64,000 nt of DNA, from NCBI GenBank assembly GCA_031270865.1, contig JAISWI010000063.1:1-64000 (forward strand), written 5' to 3'. This document shows, piece after piece, positions 26,369-35,279 of the stretch. The first letter of the stretch is position 1. Every line of letters begins with the position of its first letter. Source of the DNA: Oscillospiraceae bacterium (GTDB lineage Bacteria > Bacillota > Clostridia > Christensenellales > Aristaeellaceae). The notes beneath the pieces were generated by a model. The model did no database searches. It saw only the letters and a list, made by a program, of their open reading frames with translations, and was not told where the DNA came from. The position numbers were made by a program, and so were the translations under genes.

Positions 26369-27322
26369 TTACCAATCAGACTCGCCGGGCATCGACGGCG
26401 GAGCGTTCGCGGCTTCGCTGACCATCGACATCAGCCGCTTATCCAGTTCCATCGCCGCGTTGTAGCCCGTGTGTTTTAACGTATAGTTCCGCGCCGCCAC
26501 CTCTATGACTATCGCTAGGTTCCGCCCAGGCTGGACGGGGATGACCATCAGCGGCACCTGTACGCCCATGATCGCGCTGTGCTCGGTGGTAAGGCCCAGC
26601 CGGTCGTACTCGCGGTCCTTCACCCACATCTCTAGATGGATCACCAGGTCGATGGTCTTGCTGCGCACGACCGCGCCTATGCCGTACATCGCGCGTATGT
26701 CGATGATGCCAATGCCGCGTATCTCCATGAAGTGGCGTACCATCTCCGGCGCCTCGCCTACCAGACGCTGGTCCGTCACGCGCCGCACGTCCACCACGTC
26801 GTCCGCGACCAGCTGGTGTCCGCGCTTGACCAGTTCCAGCGCGGACTCGCTCTTGCCCACGCCGGATTCCCCGGTCAGCAGTATCCCAACGCCGTAAACG
26901 TTCACCAGCACGCCGTGGAGCGTCTGGCGCGGCGCGAGCTGCGCGTTCAGGTAGAGTATGCACCCGCTGACGAACCGCATCGTCGACAACGCGCTCTGGT
27001 AAACGGGCACATCCTTCGCGCGCGCGAACGCCTCCATGTCCGGCGGGCAGCGCATGCTCCGGCACAGTATGATACACGGGATGTCGTACGAGAAGAACCG
27101 CTCCAGCCGCTCATGCCTAACTTCGGGCGGCAGGCTCTCCAGATATGTCATCTCCACGCGGCCGATCACCTGCGGTCCCTCGTGCGGGAAATATTCGAAG
27201 AACCCCGCCAGCTGCATGCCGGGACGGTTCAGGTCAGTCGCCTTGATATCCCAGCCTTCGCGCGTGGAGGGCGCCAGCACCTCCAGGCTCAGCGCGTCCA
27301 CGAAACGTTTCGCCTGGATCAT
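26369..27322 (-). CDS. hprK: HPr kinase/phosphorylase
   Basis: 317 residues. The C-terminal kinase domain has the P-loop GESGVGKSESALELVKRG, the following VADDVVDVRRV, and the second signature EIRGIGIIDIRAMYGIGAV. HprK phosphorylates Ser46 of HPr and is the sensor for carbon catabolite repression in Firmicutes. The HPr gene itself is not in the window. The start overlaps the upstream HAD gene by 4 bp and has GAAGGA in front. Its presence supports a low-GC-type Gram-positive regulatory scheme despite the high GC content. Confidence 0.95.
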   Translation of the reverse strand: MIQAKRFVDALSLEVLAPSTREGWDIKATDLNRPGMQLAGFFEYFPHEGPQVIGRVEMTYLESLPPEVRHERLERFFSYDIPCIILCRSMRCPPDMEAFARAKDVPVYQSALSTMRFVSGCILYLNAQLAPRQTLHGVLVNVYGVGILLTGESGVGKSESALELVKRGHQLVADDVVDVRRVTDQRLVGEAPEMVRHFMEIRGIGIIDIRAMYGIGAVVRSKTIDLVIHLEMWVKDREYDRLGLTTEHSAIMGVQVPLMVIPVQPGRNLAIVIEVAARNYTLKHTGYNAAMELDKRLMSMVSEAANAPPSMPGESDW

Positions 27323-28140
27323 ATTCGTCCTTCCGCCAGCAATTCCTCAATGACCGCCGCTGGCCCGCGCTCCGCGCACGTCCCGCACACGCGGTTGACC
27401 CGCGCCTTCACCTCGTCGCGGGCGTTGCCAGTCGCGACGCTAACGCCTGCCCACTCCAGCATCGACAGGTCGTTGAGCGAATCCCCGAACGCCAGCGTCC
27501 CAGCCGCGTCGAACCCCAATTCCTCCGACAGGTACCGCAGCGCGTTCCCCTTGGATACGTCCGGATGCGATATCTCAAGGAACTGCGGCTCGGACGTTGT
27601 GCAGCATAATATTCCCTTGAACGCCTCGCCAGCCTCGGCCACTAACCCCGCTATACGCGCCGGATCGTCCACGCCCAGCAGTTTTACCACGGGTTTATCC
27701 AGGAATTGGATGAGGTCGTCCACCCTGCGGCTGGGCAGTCCGGACGACCTGGAGTACGCGTCGGCGTACGCGCTTTCCATCTCGTAGACGAAGCCCGTCT
27801 CCTCATACGCTTGCGTGTACACGCCGCGCTCCCTCAGCCACCGCATGGCGGCGTGGGCCGCTTCGACCGGTATGGCGGTCTCATGGATCACCGCGCCGCT
27901 GCCATCCAACACCTGGGCGCCGTTGCACGCGATGTAATGGTCGTCCGCGCGCAGTCCGCCGCGCAACTCATCGGCGTATGGACGCGTCGACGCGCCGCTG
28001 CGCCCGGACGCTATGATGATCCTCGCGCCAGCCGCCCGCGCCGCCCGGAACGCCGCGACCGTCCGCGCGTCCAGCTTGAACGATTCCCGGGGCACCAGCG
28101 TGCCGTCCAGGTCGGATACTATTGTATGGATCTTCGCCAT
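27319..28140 (-). CDS. Cof-type HAD-IIB phosphatase
   Basis: 273 residues. Motif I is VSDLDGTLVPRESF with the nucleophile Asp, motif II lies in IIIASGRSGASTRPY, and motifs III/IV in SKGNALRYLSEELGF and AFGDSLNDLSMLEWAG. Cof-like HAD phosphatases act on sugar phosphates, flavin precursors or similar cytosolic compounds. The start ATG 28140 lies 1 bp after the ROK-like stop; an upstream extension of the frame was rejected because it lies within that gene. Placement between ROK-type sugar kinases and hprK hints at sugar phosphates. Confidence 0.88.
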   Translation of the reverse strand: MAKIHTIVSDLDGTLVPRESFKLDARTVAAFRAARAAGARIIIASGRSGASTRPYADELRGGLRADDHYIACNGAQVLDGSGAVIHETAIPVEAAHAAMRWLRERGVYTQAYEETGFVYEMESAYADAYSRSSGLPSRRVDDLIQFLDKPVVKLLGVDDPARIAGLVAEAGEAFKGILCCTTSEPQFLEISHPDVSKGNALRYLSEELGFDAAGTLAFGDSLNDLSMLEWAGVSVATGNARDEVKARVNRVCGTCAERGPAAVIEELLAEGRI

Positions 28141-28141
28141 G

Positions 28142-29566
28142 TCAGTTGGTCTGGGGCAGCGACGCCGCCGCGATGCTCTGCCCGACGCGGCGGCTGGACT
28201 CATCCGGCAGGCGCAGCGTCAGCCGTCCGGCCAGCGCGGGATCGACCGCCGCCAGCGTCTCGCGGGCCTTGGCCAGCGCGCGCTCGCCGCCCACGCCGGA
28301 GGTCACGCGCCCCAGTATCAACACATGCTTGATCTGGTAAAACCGGGCGTACCACGCCAGTTCCCAGCCCAGGTATACGCCGATCGTGTCGTATATGGCC
28401 AACGCGCCCGCGTGTCCGCCGGCAGCCTCGGCCTGCGTGACCTTCAGCTTCTCGGCGGGCGTGAGGGACTCATCCAGCTTAATCCCAGCCGCCGGAGCGA
28501 GTTTGGCCGCCGCGTCCTGGCTGAAGTACTTCACGCCGCAGCCGATGTCGCCGGACCATTCGTCGACCATCGCCTCCGGGTTGAAGTCTACCGGAACGAA
28601 CGCCAGCTCGTTCAGCCAGCCCGTTATATTTCCATCATGATCGACAAACCCGCCGGCCTCGCTGGTGCCCATCGCGATGCCCAGCACGCTGTTCTCGTTC
28701 AGGTCCATCGCCCCTGCCAGCGCGGTCACGTCGCCGTCGTTCGCCACTTCCAGCGGAACGTCGCCTATCGCCTTCGCCGCGCGGATGTATATGTCGTTGA
28801 CCTCCGCGTCGAACCGGTCCTTGGGCACCTTCAGGAACAGCGAGGCCACGCGCGCGCGGTTGGCGACATAGATGCCCGCGCTGCTCACCCCTATGCCGTC
28901 CACGCGGGGCATGCGCTCCGCCGCCGAGCGGAACGCCGCCAGTATCCCTTCATAATGGTATGACGGGTCGGATTGCGTCTTCGGGTGCCAGACGACCTCC
29001 TCGCTGTACACCGCCTCGCCATCCACGACGGCCGAAACCTTGCGGTCGCTGCCTCCCGCGTCGAAGCCGATCCTGCATCCGTCCAGGTGTCGTCCCACAG
29101 TCCTCGCGCCCGACTTGTCTGGCGGGATATCCTCAAGGGCGACTGGGTCGATCGTGAACGGCCGCTCATACACATTCGACATGAAGTCCGCGTCGAACGC
29201 CCGCGCCCCGCCCGGCCTGTACGCGCCGCGCAGGTGATCAACCAGATAGCCCGGCGCGGCGACGCGCAAGCGGAACCCGCCGTACGCCCAAAGCATCGTC
29301 TTGGCCAGCCTCTCGACCAACGCGCGGTTGATATCGCCCCATTCGGCCTCATCCTTATACACGCGCAGCCGGAACGACGTGGAGTGTTCCGACTCGCGCT
29401 CCAGCGAGAGCGCGGCGGGGACGCTGTTCGCGTCGGTCAGTCCGGATTCATAATGGCTAAGGAACGCGGCCATCGGGACAAAACCAGGGTCAAGCGGCGC
29501 GGTCACGGCCATCCCGCCGCGAACCCGCGCGATGAAGTCATTCAGTTGCGTAACAATCACTCCCAT
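28142..29566 (-). CDS. Divergent ROK-family protein with long N-terminal extension
   Basis: 474 residues. About 165 N-terminal residues precede a ROK/actin-like ATPase fold beginning GCRIGFDAGGSDRKVSAVV and continuing VDGIGVSSAGIYVANRAR, LEVANDGDVTALAGAM and LGIAMGTSEAGGFVDHDG. The Asp in NDGDV fits the catalytic base. The ROK zinc motif CxCGxxGC is absent; the comparable stretch is WSGDIGCGVKYFSQ. It may be a sugar kinase or a non-catalytic sensor; substrate unknown. ATG 29566 overlaps the guaA stop by 10 bp. Confidence 0.7.
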   Translation of the reverse strand: MGVIVTQLNDFIARVRGGMAVTAPLDPGFVPMAAFLSHYESGLTDANSVPAALSLERESEHSTSFRLRVYKDEAEWGDINRALVERLAKTMLWAYGGFRLRVAAPGYLVDHLRGAYRPGGARAFDADFMSNVYERPFTIDPVALEDIPPDKSGARTVGRHLDGCRIGFDAGGSDRKVSAVVDGEAVYSEEVVWHPKTQSDPSYHYEGILAAFRSAAERMPRVDGIGVSSAGIYVANRARVASLFLKVPKDRFDAEVNDIYIRAAKAIGDVPLEVANDGDVTALAGAMDLNENSVLGIAMGTSEAGGFVDHDGNITGWLNELAFVPVDFNPEAMVDEWSGDIGCGVKYFSQDAAAKLAPAAGIKLDESLTPAEKLKVTQAEAAGGHAGALAIYDTIGVYLGWELAWYARFYQIKHVLILGRVTSGVGGERALAKARETLAAVDPALAGRLTLRLPDESSRRVGQSIAAASLPQTN

Positions 29567-31110
29567 TCGATCGAAGCCGGAGGCTTCGTTGTAATATCAT
29601 AAACGACGCGGTTGACGCGCGGCGCCTCATTGACTATGCGCGACGAGATCCGCGCCAGCGCGTCATATGGTATCCGCGCCCAGTCGCTGGTCATGAAGTC
29701 GTCCGTCGTGACAGCGCGGACCGCGATGGTGTTCTCGTATGTGCGCCCGTCGCCCATCACGCCCACCGAGCGCGCGCCCGTGAGGACTGTCAGGTATTGC
29801 TGGATATCGCGGGCCAGCCCGGCCTTGGCGATCTCCTCGCGGAGTATCGCGTCGCTGGCGCGGACTATCGCGATCCGATCGCGCGTGACCTCGCCCAGGC
29901 AGCGTATCGCCAGTCCCGGCCCGGGGAACGGCTGCCGCCACACGAGCTGTTCGGGCAGGCCCAGCCTCTCGCCGACAGCGCGGACCTCATCCTTGAAGAG
30001 CATGCGTATCGGCTCTATCAATCCCTTAAAGCCGATGTTCGCGGGCAGTCCCCCGACGTTGTGGTGGCTCTTGATGACGGCGGCCCCGGCTGCCTGGCCG
30101 CTCTCTATCACGTCCGGGTAAGTCGTCCCCTGCGCGAGGAACTCTATCCCGCCCTGCCCGCCCAGCTTCGCGGCTTCGGCGGCGAACACCTCAACGAACG
30201 CCGCGCCGATTATCTTGCGCTTGCGCTCCGGTTCCGTCACGCCCTCAAGCCGCGAGAAGAACAGGTCGGACGCGTCGACCTGGATCAGTTTCAGGTCGAA
30301 ATGCCCCTCGAACACCTCGCGCACCTGCTCGGTCTCATCCTTGCGCATGAGCCCGTGGTCGACGTATACGCACGTCAGCTGGCCGCCGATCGCCGTTGAG
30401 AGTATCGCGGCGGTGACAGCGCTGTCCACGCCGCCGGACAGTCCCAGCAGGACGCGCCCGCCGCCTATCCGCTCCCTCAGTTCGGTTATTTTTTGTTTAA
30501 TAAACGATTCCATGGACCAGTCGCCGGACGCGCCGCATATATTGTACAAGAACCCGTTTATCAGATCGCGGCCCCGCTCGGTGTGCGTCACCTCGGGATG
30601 GAACTGGACGCCGTACAGCTTGCGCGACGGGTCGGCCATCGCCGCGACGGGACAGTTATCCGAACTGGCCAGCACCGCGAAGCCCTCGGGCTCGCGCGTG
30701 ACCAGGTCCGCGTGGCTCATCCAGCACGACGCGCCGTCCGGCATGGATTGCGTAAGCCCGCTTGTGTTTTTAGTGAAGCGCACGGTTACGCGCCCGTATT
30801 CGCGGGCCGTCCCGGACTCGATGGCCCCGCCCAGATGGTGCGCCATCCACTGCATGCCGTAGCAGATGCCTAGCACGGGCGCGCCCATGCCCAGCAGCGC
30901 GGGATCGGCGTACGGGGCGTCCGGCCCGAGCGTCGAGGCCGGACTGCCGGACAGTATCAGGCCTATCGGGTTGGCCGCGCGGATCTTTTCTATCGGGGTA
31001 TCGTGCGGGAGCGCCTCGCAGTATACGCCCGCCTCGCGGACGCGGCGGGCGATCAGCTGGCAGTACTGCCCGCCGAAGTTGAGGATAACGACGCGCTGGT
31101 TGTCTGGCAC
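29557..31110 (-). CDS. guaA: GMP synthase (glutamine-hydrolysing)
   Basis: About 517 residues. It converts XMP to GMP using glutamine and ATP. The class I amidotransferase domain shows ILNFGGQYCQLIARRVREAG, the catalytic Cys in GICYGMQWMAHHLGG and VQFHPEVTHTERG. The ATP-pyrophosphatase domain has LLGLSGGVDSAVTAAILS, and the C-terminal dimer part ends IVNEAPRVNRVVYDITTKPP. GTG 31110 is preferred over ATG 31125 because GGGAGG sits 7 bp before the GTG. First gene of a long minus-strand series. Confidence 0.96.
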   Translation of the reverse strand: MPDNQRVVILNFGGQYCQLIARRVREAGVYCEALPHDTPIEKIRAANPIGLILSGSPASTLGPDAPYADPALLGMGAPVLGICYGMQWMAHHLGGAIESGTAREYGRVTVRFTKNTSGLTQSMPDGASCWMSHADLVTREPEGFAVLASSDNCPVAAMADPSRKLYGVQFHPEVTHTERGRDLINGFLYNICGASGDWSMESFIKQKITELRERIGGGRVLLGLSGGVDSAVTAAILSTAIGGQLTCVYVDHGLMRKDETEQVREVFEGHFDLKLIQVDASDLFFSRLEGVTEPERKRKIIGAAFVEVFAAEAAKLGGQGGIEFLAQGTTYPDVIESGQAAGAAVIKSHHNVGGLPANIGFKGLIEPIRMLFKDEVRAVGERLGLPEQLVWRQPFPGPGLAIRCLGEVTRDRIAIVRASDAILREEIAKAGLARDIQQYLTVLTGARSVGVMGDGRTYENTIAVRAVTTDDFMTSDWARIPYDALARISSRIVNEAPRVNRVVYDITTKPPASIEWE

Positions 31111-31138
31111 GGCATTGCCTCCCATCCTGGATGGCGTT

Positions 31139-31167
31139 ATTATACTAAACGGGGCGAATGATGTAAA
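31139..31167 (-). promoter_or_regulatory. Promoter of guaA
   Basis: Minus strand: TTTACA (31167-31162), a 17-bp spacer and TATAAT (31144-31139), about 30 bp before the start. The leader is too short to hold a purine riboswitch. Confidence 0.7.
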
Positions 31168-31239
31168 GCGAGGTCCGCCATGCGCAGGTATCGTTGCGCG
31201 GCCGGCGGCCGCGAATATGTAATTCTGGAGGATATAACC

Positions 31240-31794
31240 ATGAAACTGTACTATGCCCGCCACGGCGAAACCGACTGGAACGCGCTGAACAAGGTGCTGG
31301 GCGTTACCGATATCCCGCTCAACGAGAATGGCAGGGCGCAGGCCCGCGCGCTGGCCGAACAGTGCGCCCGGCTGGGCGACATCGACGTGATACTGTCTTC
31401 CCCGCTCATCCGCTGCCAGGAGACGGCCGACATTGTTTCTTCATATATCATGAAGCCCGTCATCACCGATAACCGCCTGACCGAATGGAACTACGGCAAG
31501 TATGAGGGCGTGGACCGGCTGGGCACGTACGATCCTGCCAGGCCGTCGTTCCAGAACGCGAAGATGGGTTTCTGCGAGCGCGTGGGGGAGACCGGCGAAT
31601 CCCTGCTGAAGCTGGCGCACCGCGTCTACGCCGCGCTGGATGAGCTTCCGTGCCTGTACGCCGGGCAGAACCCGCTGCTGGTTACCCACGGCGGGGTGTG
31701 CCGCGTCCTTGAGACCTATTACAAGAACATGACCGCTGTGGAGTTTTCACAGTATTTCGCCGATAACTGCGAGCTGCGCCTTTGGATAATCTGA
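31240..31794 (+). CDS. Histidine phosphatase family protein
   Basis: 184 residues of the phosphoglycerate mutase-like superfamily. The catalytic RHG motif is MKLYYARHGETDWN near the N-terminus; the second arginine lies in SSPLIRCQETA, the acid in RLTEWNYGKYEG and the second His in LLVTHGGVCRV. Members include alpha-ribazole and sugar phosphatases; the exact substrate is not evident. GGAGG precedes ATG 31240. Divergent from guaA with about 130 bp between them. Confidence 0.9.
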   Translation: MKLYYARHGETDWNALNKVLGVTDIPLNENGRAQARALAEQCARLGDIDVILSSPLIRCQETADIVSSYIMKPVITDNRLTEWNYGKYEGVDRLGTYDPARPSFQNAKMGFCERVGETGESLLKLAHRVYAALDELPCLYAGQNPLLVTHGGVCRVLETYYKNMTAVEFSQYFADNCELRLWII

Positions 31795-31849
31795 CAAAAA
31801 CCACATCGAATTTTCGTCATATCCCGGCATGGAAATATCGCGCGGCCTA

Positions 31850-31878
31850 TTGACAACCACCGTGTCCTGTGGTTTAAT
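31850..31878 (+). promoter_or_regulatory. Promoter of the potR-potABCD operon
   Basis: TTGACA at 31850-31855, a 17-bp spacer and TTTAAT at 31873-31878. It gives a leader of roughly 115 bp before the regulator gene. Confidence 0.7.
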
Positions 31879-31939
31879 AAATGTCGCTTGCTAGTTTAGT
31901 ATTCCTGAACCCAGCATATATTGAAGGGAAAGTATTGGA

Positions 31940-31979
31940 CCGCTAAACAGCGGAGCGGCGGCGGCCGGATGGTCCGGCC
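31940..31979 (+). promoter_or_regulatory. Two adjacent inverted repeats in the potR leader
   Basis: CCGCT-aaac-AGCGG (31940-31953) and GGCCGGA-tgg-TCCGGCC (31963-31979) lie between the promoter and the regulator start. They could be operator sites for the encoded XRE-cupin protein (autoregulation) or small RNA hairpins. Inference from symmetry only. Confidence 0.4.
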
Positions 31980-32001
31980 AGTCCATAATGGGGAGGCGCG
32001 T

Positions 32002-32544
32002 ATGGAGATCGGTGAGAAAATCAAGCAGCTGCGCCTTCGGCTGGGGCTGACGCAGGAGGAGCTGGCCGACAGGTGCGAGCTGAGCAAGGGGTTCATCTCG
32101 CAGGTGGAGCGGGACCTGACCTCGCCGTCCATCGCCACGCTGGTGGATATACTGCAGGGGCTGGGCACGACGCCCCGCCAGTTCTTCGCGCAGGATAAGG
32201 CGGAGCCGGTCGTGTTCGCGCAAAGCGACATGTTCGTCAAGCCCGACCCGGACGACAGGACCGGCGCGGTCACGTGGCTGGTTCCCAACGCGCAGGGCAA
32301 CACGATGGAGCCGATACTGGCGAGCCTCGCGCCTGGCGGCGAGACCTCCGTCGACGACCCGCACGAGGGCGAGGAGTTCGGGTACGTGCTCTCAGGCGCG
32401 GTAGACGTGAAACTCGGCGGCGCGAGTTACCGCGCCAAGGCGGGCGACTCGTTCTACTTCCGGCCATCCTCGGAGCACTCGCTGGCCAACGCGGGCAAGT
32501 CCGTCGCCCGGGTACTGTGGATCTCAACGCCGCCCAGTTTCTAA
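32002..32544 (+). CDS. XRE-family regulator with C-terminal cupin domain (PotR/PuuR-like)
   Basis: 180 residues. The N-terminal helix-turn-helix is [20 protein letters not shown] followed by [20 protein letters not shown]; the C-terminal cupin_2 barrel contains [20 protein letters not shown] and [16 protein letters not shown]. Such regulators sense small molecules and control adjacent transport or catabolic genes; in Firmicutes this type commonly precedes potABCD. ATG 32002 has GGGGAGG upstream. The potA start lies 26 bp downstream, so regulator and transporter form one transcript and polyamine-responsive autoregulation is likely (inference). Confidence 0.88.
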   Translation: MEIGEKIKQLRLRLGLTQEELADRCELSKGFISQVERDLTSPSIATLVDILQGLGTTPRQFFAQDKAEPVVFAQSDMFVKPDPDDRTGAVTWLVPNAQGNTMEPILASLAPGGETSVDDPHEGEEFGYVLSGAVDVKLGGASYRAKAGDSFYFRPSSEHSLANAGKSVARVLWISTPPSF

Positions 32545-32570
32545 TAAATTGGTTTGAGGTGACGCGGGCC

Positions 32571-33656
32571 GTGCAGGAAAAGCCCCTACTGACCGGAATA
32601 GACGACTACCACCTGATAGAATTGGTGGACATTACTAAAGTATTTGATTCCACGACCGCGCTGTGCCGGATGAACCTGTATATCCGCCGGCGCGAGTTCG
32701 TTACATTGCTGGGGCCGTCCGGCTGTGGGAAGTCCACGACGCTGCGGATCATCGGCGGGTTCGAGCAGCCCACGGAGGGCCGGGTGCTGTTCGAGGGCGC
32801 GGATATCACGCGCCTGCCGCCATACAAGCGGCGGGTCAACACGGTGTTCCAGCGTTACGCGCTGTTCCCGCACCTGAACGTATTTGACAACATCGCCTTC
32901 GGGCTGACGATCGCCAAGGTATCCAAACCGGAGATCATCCGGCGCGTCGGCGCGATGCTGGACCTGGTGGGGCTCAAGGGCATGGAGAAACGCTCGGCGG
33001 ACGCGCTCTCCGGCGGACAGCAGCAGCGCGTGGCGATAGCGCGGGCGCTGGTCAACGAGCCGGAGGTCCTGCTGCTGGATGAGCCGCTGGGCGCGCTGGA
33101 CCTGCGCCTTCGCAAAGACATGCAGCTGGAGCTTAAGAAGATGCAGCAGCGCCTGGGCATCACGTTCCTGTACGTGACGCACGACCAGGAGGAGGCGCTG
33201 ACGATGAGCGACACCATTGTGGTGATGCGCGACGGGCGCATCCAGCAGATCGGCACGCCCAAACGGATATACGACGAGCCGAAGAACGCGTTCGTAGCCG
33301 CGTTCATAGGCGAGTCCAACATACTGGACGCGGTGATGGTGCGCGACGAGCGCGTGGTGTTCTGCGGGCGGGAGTTTGTTTGCGTGGACCGCGGGTTCGG
33401 CGAGGATACGCCCGTTGACGTGGTGCTGCGGCCAGAGGACCTGACGCTGGTTCCGGCGGGGCAGGGGATGCTCTCGGGAGTGGTTAGGTCGGTGCTGTTC
33501 AAAGGCGTTCACTACGAGATGATGATCGACTGCGGGTGCGGTTCGCTGAAGGTCCATTCCACGAGCATGGCCCCGGAGGGAGAGCGGGTGGGGCTGTCGG
33601 TGGTGCCGTTCAATATCCACATTATGGAGAAGGTCGCCGCGCCTGGAGGTTCTTGA
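32571..33656 (+). CDS. potA: Spermidine/putrescine ABC transporter, ATP-binding protein PotA
   Basis: 361 residues. Walker [20 protein letters not shown]-loop [17 protein letters not shown], signature [15 protein letters not shown], Walker [13 protein letters not shown] and switch His in [14 protein letters not shown]. The C-terminal TOBE domain starts around residue 290 ([16 protein letters not shown]). It powers polyamine import with PotBCD. GTG 32571 is the likely start, with GAGGTGA 9 bp upstream; there is no ATG until much later. Its stop overlaps potB by one base. Confidence 0.95.
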   Translation: MQEKPLLTGIDDYHLIELVDITKVFDSTTALCRMNLYIRRREFVTLLGPSGCGKSTTLRIIGGFEQPTEGRVLFEGADITRLPPYKRRVNTVFQRYALFPHLNVFDNIAFGLTIAKVSKPEIIRRVGAMLDLVGLKGMEKRSADALSGGQQQRVAIARALVNEPEVLLLDEPLGALDLRLRKDMQLELKKMQQRLGITFLYVTHDQEEALTMSDTIVVMRDGRIQQIGTPKRIYDEPKNAFVAAFIGESNILDAVMVRDERVVFCGREFVCVDRGFGEDTPVDVVLRPEDLTLVPAGQGMLSGVVRSVLFKGVHYEMMIDCGCGSLKVHSTSMAPEGERVGLSVVPFNIHIMEKVAAPGGS

Positions 33657-34471
33657 TGAAGCGATCGTCGTTCGCCGCGCCTTACGGGATTTGGATGCTC
33701 GTGTTTACGATCGTGCCGGTATTCATCATCGTGTACTACGCGTTCACGATGGGCGGAGCGGTCACGCTGGATAACTTCAGGCTGTTCCTGGAGCCGGAGT
33801 TCATCGGCATACTTACATTCTCGCTGTGGCTGGCGTTCCTGTGCACGCTGCTGTGCCTGCTGTTCGGGTACCCGTGCGCCCTGTTCCTGGCCAACCGCGA
33901 CATGAGGCGGGCGACTCTATTCGTCGTGCTGTTCGTGATTCCCATGTGGATGAACTTCCTGCTGCGGACGTACGCGTGGATGACGCTGCTGGAGGATACG
34001 GGGCTGATCAACCGCTTCCTGGAATGGATCGGGGTTGGGCGAAGACGGCTGATGTACACGGAGAACGCTGTTCTGTTCGGGCTGGTGTATAACTTCCTGC
34101 CGTTCATGATATTCCCGATATACTCGGTGCTCGTTCGCTCCGACCGGAATTTGGAGGAGGCGGCGCAGGACCTGGGCGCGAACGCGTGGCTGGTCTTCCT
34201 CAGGGTGACGCTGCCGCTGTCGCTGCCCGGGGTGGTGTCGGGGGTGTCGATGGTGTTCATGCCGGCGGTGACGACGTTTGTCATACCGCGGCTGTTGGGC
34301 GGCGGGTCGTTTATGATGTTCGGCGACTTGATTGAGAACCAGTTCCTCACGACAGGGGATTGGAACTTCGGTTCCGCGCTGTCGCTTATCATGATGGCGC
34401 TGATATTCATAAGCCTGGGCATACTGCATCGGTTCAACCCGGACGCCGAGTCGAACGGCGCGGTCTGGTGA
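33656..34471 (+). CDS. potB: Spermidine/putrescine ABC transporter permease PotB
   Basis: 271 residues with six hydrophobic segments. It starts AAPYGIWMLVFTIVPVFIIV and carries the EAA loop that contacts PotA: EEAAQDLGANAWLVFLRVTL. The first extracellular part (TMGGAVTLDNFRLFLEPEF) is typical of PotB. GGAGG lies 8 bp before ATG 33656. Confidence 0.94.
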   Translation: MKRSSFAAPYGIWMLVFTIVPVFIIVYYAFTMGGAVTLDNFRLFLEPEFIGILTFSLWLAFLCTLLCLLFGYPCALFLANRDMRRATLFVVLFVIPMWMNFLLRTYAWMTLLEDTGLINRFLEWIGVGRRRLMYTENAVLFGLVYNFLPFMIFPIYSVLVRSDRNLEEAAQDLGANAWLVFLRVTLPLSLPGVVSGVSMVFMPAVTTFVIPRLLGGGSFMMFGDLIENQFLTTGDWNFGSALSLIMMALIFISLGILHRFNPDAESNGAVW

Positions 34472-34481
34472 GGAGGCGCGG

Positions 34482-35279
34482 ATGGTCGCTCGCCGTTTGA
34501 GGATGGTTTACCTGCTGGCAATACTGGCGTTCCTTTACGCGCCCATCATCGTTCTGATCGTGTATTCGTTTAACGCGGCGGAGACCCGCGCGGTATGGGG
34601 CGGCTGGTCGCTCAAATGGTACGCGGAGTTATTCCGCAACAAGGGTATCATGGACGCGCTGAGCGTAACGCTTTCGGTCGCCGCGCTAGCGACGATAGCC
34701 TCGCTGACGCTGGGAACGCTGGCCGCGATAGGAATGCACTCGATGCGCGGGGGCATGCGCCAGGTGTTCGTGCAGGTGACGAATCTGCCGATGATGATGC
34801 CGGATATAGTTACTGGTATATCACTGATGGTGTTGTTTATATTCGCCAAAGCCCCGCGCGGTTACGGCACGATGCTGCTGGCGCACATCACCTTCGACGT
34901 GCCATACGTGATATTCTCCGTGCTGCCTAGGCTGCGGCGGATGAACAAGCACCTGTATGAGGCCGCGCTGGACCTGGGCGCGTCGCCGTCGGTCGCGCTA
35001 AGGAGGGTGATACTGCCGGAGATCATGCCTGGCATGGTGACCGGGGCGCTGCTGGCGTTCACGATGTCGCTGGATGATTTCGTGATCAGCTACTTCACGT
35101 CCGTGCGAACGGCGAACCTGAGCGTGCTGATATACTCGATGACGCGCCGCAAGGTCCCGCCGACCGTGAACGCGCTGTCCGCTATTATGTTTGTTGTGGT
35201 ATTAACGTTATTGCTAATACAGAACCTGCGCGAGGCGCGCGCCGAAAAATCTAAACCGAAGGGAGTTAGGAGTCTATGA
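34482..35279 (+). CDS. potC: Spermidine/putrescine ABC transporter permease PotC
   Basis: 265 residues, six membrane segments. LAILAFLYAPIIVLIVYSFN and WGGWSLKWYAELFRN near the N-terminus and the coupling helix YEAALDLGASPSVALRRVIL match PotC. Later signature: FTMSLDDFVISYFTS. It pairs with PotB. GAGGAGG precedes ATG 34482, and the stop overlaps potD (ATGA). Confidence 0.95.
   Translation: MVARRLRMVYLLAILAFLYAPIIVLIVYSFNAAETRAVWGGWSLKWYAELFRNKGIMDALSVTLSVAALATIASLTLGTLAAIGMHSMRGGMRQVFVQVTNLPMMMPDIVTGISLMVLFIFAKAPRGYGTMLLAHITFDVPYVIFSVLPRLRRMNKHLYEAALDLGASPSVALRRVILPEIMPGMVTGALLAFTMSLDDFVISYFTSVRTANLSVLIYSMTRRKVPPTVNALSAIMFVVVLTLLLIQNLREARAEKSKPKGVRSL

Noticed and set aside
26636-27787. Plus-strand open frame of 383 codons, and similar long antisense frames at 19883-21034 and 32586-33620
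   Set aside because: All lie opposite well-supported genes (hprK, murF, potA) and look like high-GC shadows.
31111-31239. Purine riboswitch before guaA
   Set aside because: The promoter lies about 30 bp before the start, leaving no room for an aptamer.
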